Assembly (NCBI RefSeq): GCF_900188485.1
Contig: NZ_FZPH01000002.1
Location: 372,001-436,000, forward strand
Origin: Asanoa hainanensis
GTDB taxonomy: Bacteria > Actinomycetota > Actinomycetes > Mycobacteriales > Micromonosporaceae
Reading direction: 5' to 3'
Length of the DNA: 64,000 bases
The notes beneath the pieces are model-generated. The model saw only the letters and a list, made by a program, of their open reading frames with translations, ran no database searches and was not told where the DNA came from. Below are positions 63,302-64,000 of this stretch, piece after piece; the first letter of the stretch is position 1; every line of letters begins with the position of its first letter. The position numbers were made by a program, and so were the translations under genes.

Positions 63302-64000
63302 TCAACCGCCCGGCAGCCCCGTGCCGGTCAGTTCGTTCTTCGGCCGTGCGACCGGGCACGTCGAGCCCCGGACCTCCAATGCGCACGGCAACAGTTGTTG
63401 GTGCTGGGCGCCCGTGCCGTCGAGCTGGCGCAGCAACGCCTCGACCGCGAGCCGGCCCAACGCCGCGCCCGGCGAGGTCATCGCGGTCAGGGCGGGATGG
63501 GCGAGCTCGGCCACCGCCGGCGACGTCACCATCGAGACCACCGAGACGTCGTGCGGCACCCGGCGGCCCCGCACGGAGAGCTCCGCGAGGATGCCGAAGA
63601 TGGCGTTCTCGTTCATGGCCAGAACGGCGGTGAGGTCGGGGGCTTTGCCGAGCGCCTCGGCGAGTGCGGCCCGCCCGCCGGCTGCGCTGTCGTCGGCCGG
63701 GATCATCACGGGCTCCAGGCCGTAGCCGGCCATCGCGGCGACGAACGAGTCCCGGGTGCGCAGCGCCGGGCCGTAGCCGGCCGCGATGGTGGCGGCCGAG
63801 TGGTTCACGTAGACGATCTTCTGGTGGCCGAGGCCGACCAGGTGGTCGACGGCTTCGCGGACCGTCTGGTCGAAGTCGATGTCGACGTACGACATGTCGG
63901 TGGTGTCGCTGGTCCGGCCGATCAGCACCAGCGGCACGCCGAGTTCCTGGAGCGCGGTGACCCGCCCGTCGTCGACCTGCACCTCCATCAGCGCGACGCC
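63302..64000 (-). CDS. LacI-family regulator, 5' end outside window
   Basis: Visible 232 residues are the effector-binding domain of a LacI/PurR-type regulator (SYVDIDFDQTVREAVDHLVG, GYGPALRTRDSFVAAMAGYG, PDLTAVLAMNENAIFGILAE). The HTH lies beyond base 64000. It lies upstream of and in the same direction as the sugar operon and probably represses it. No operator palindrome could be found in the 80 bases after it. Confidence 0.9.
   Translation of the reverse strand, partial: GVALMEVQVDDGRVTALQELGVPLVLIGRTSDTTDMSYVDIDFDQTVREAVDHLVGLGHQKIVYVNHSAATIAAGYGPALRTRDSFVAAMAGYGLEPVMIPADDSAAGGRAALAEALGKAPDLTAVLAMNENAIFGILAELSVRGRRVPHDVSVVSMVTSPAVAELAHPALTAMTSPGAALGRLAVEALLRQLDGTGAQHQQLLPCALEVRGSTCPVARPKNELTGTGLPGG

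Noticed and set aside
63302-64000. LacI gene without HTH as a degenerate regulator
   Set aside because: The HTH end lies outside the window, so no conclusion on truncation is possible.

Overview
The window is a piece of high-GC actinobacterial chromosome. The gene content (mtrAB-lpqB-comF-hpf-secA, prfB-ftsEX-smpB-ssrA, WXG100 proteins, a helix-turn-helix excisionase-type protein, many GTG starts, many -10-only leaderless promoters) points to a filamentous or soil actinomycete. Family Micromonosporaceae (Actinoplanes/Micromonospora type) is my best inference; I could not run any search. No plasmid, phage or IS module is visible. The only clearly mobile-looking stretch is about 1 kb next to ssrA.

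Layout. 1-3107: the end of an efeUOB ferrous/ferric iron uptake and Dyp-peroxidase operon. 3100-5163: divergent SpoIIM-like and RDD membrane proteins. 5160-10261 (minus): a tightly overlapping MoxR/DUF58/DUF4129/DUF4350 operon. 10432-16197: mtrA-mtrB-lpqB-comF-like-hpf, syntenic with Mycobacterium tuberculosis Rv3246c-Rv3241c. 16186-20335 (minus): an ATP-grasp amine ligase with a small lipoprotein partner (YgiBC-like) and two tandem double-GNAT acetyltransferases. 20498-23401: secA, followed by a 460-bp repeat-bearing gap, an Rv3235-like gene and a small HTH protein. 25132-27767: Lrp regulator, rhodanese and membrane proteins. 28010-34941: proline catabolism (pruA), a helicase-associated protein, tryptophan 2,3-dioxygenase, a Ser/Thr kinase and a PadR regulator. 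35020-40364: prfB, ftsE, ftsX, an M23 peptidase, smpB and tmRNA.

40365-41453 is a small accessory block: a 92-bp repeat, a 17-unit heptamer array, a Uma2 nuclease-like gene and a second copy of the 92-bp repeat. Beyond it lie a secreted AA10 lytic polysaccharide monooxygenase with CBM2, YibE/F, and a squalene-cyclase-like protein. Then comes a five-gene operon (45243-47754) with a double YbaB-like protein, a WXG100 protein, a CpnT-like WXG domain, a separate EndoU-type nuclease and a probable immunity protein. This is the most interesting system in the window.

47803-64000 is dominated by secretion and carbohydrate use: a CE15 glucuronoyl esterase with CBM2, LysR/MFS pair, secreted M1 aminopeptidase, beta-propeller, alcohol dehydrogenase and XRE regulator. 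It ends with a LacI-controlled operon for an oligosaccharide ABC importer, a GH31 alpha-xylosidase and a GH1 beta-glucosidase. Together with the LPMO and CE15, these genes suggest plant cell-wall (xyloglucan/glucuronoxylan) utilisation.
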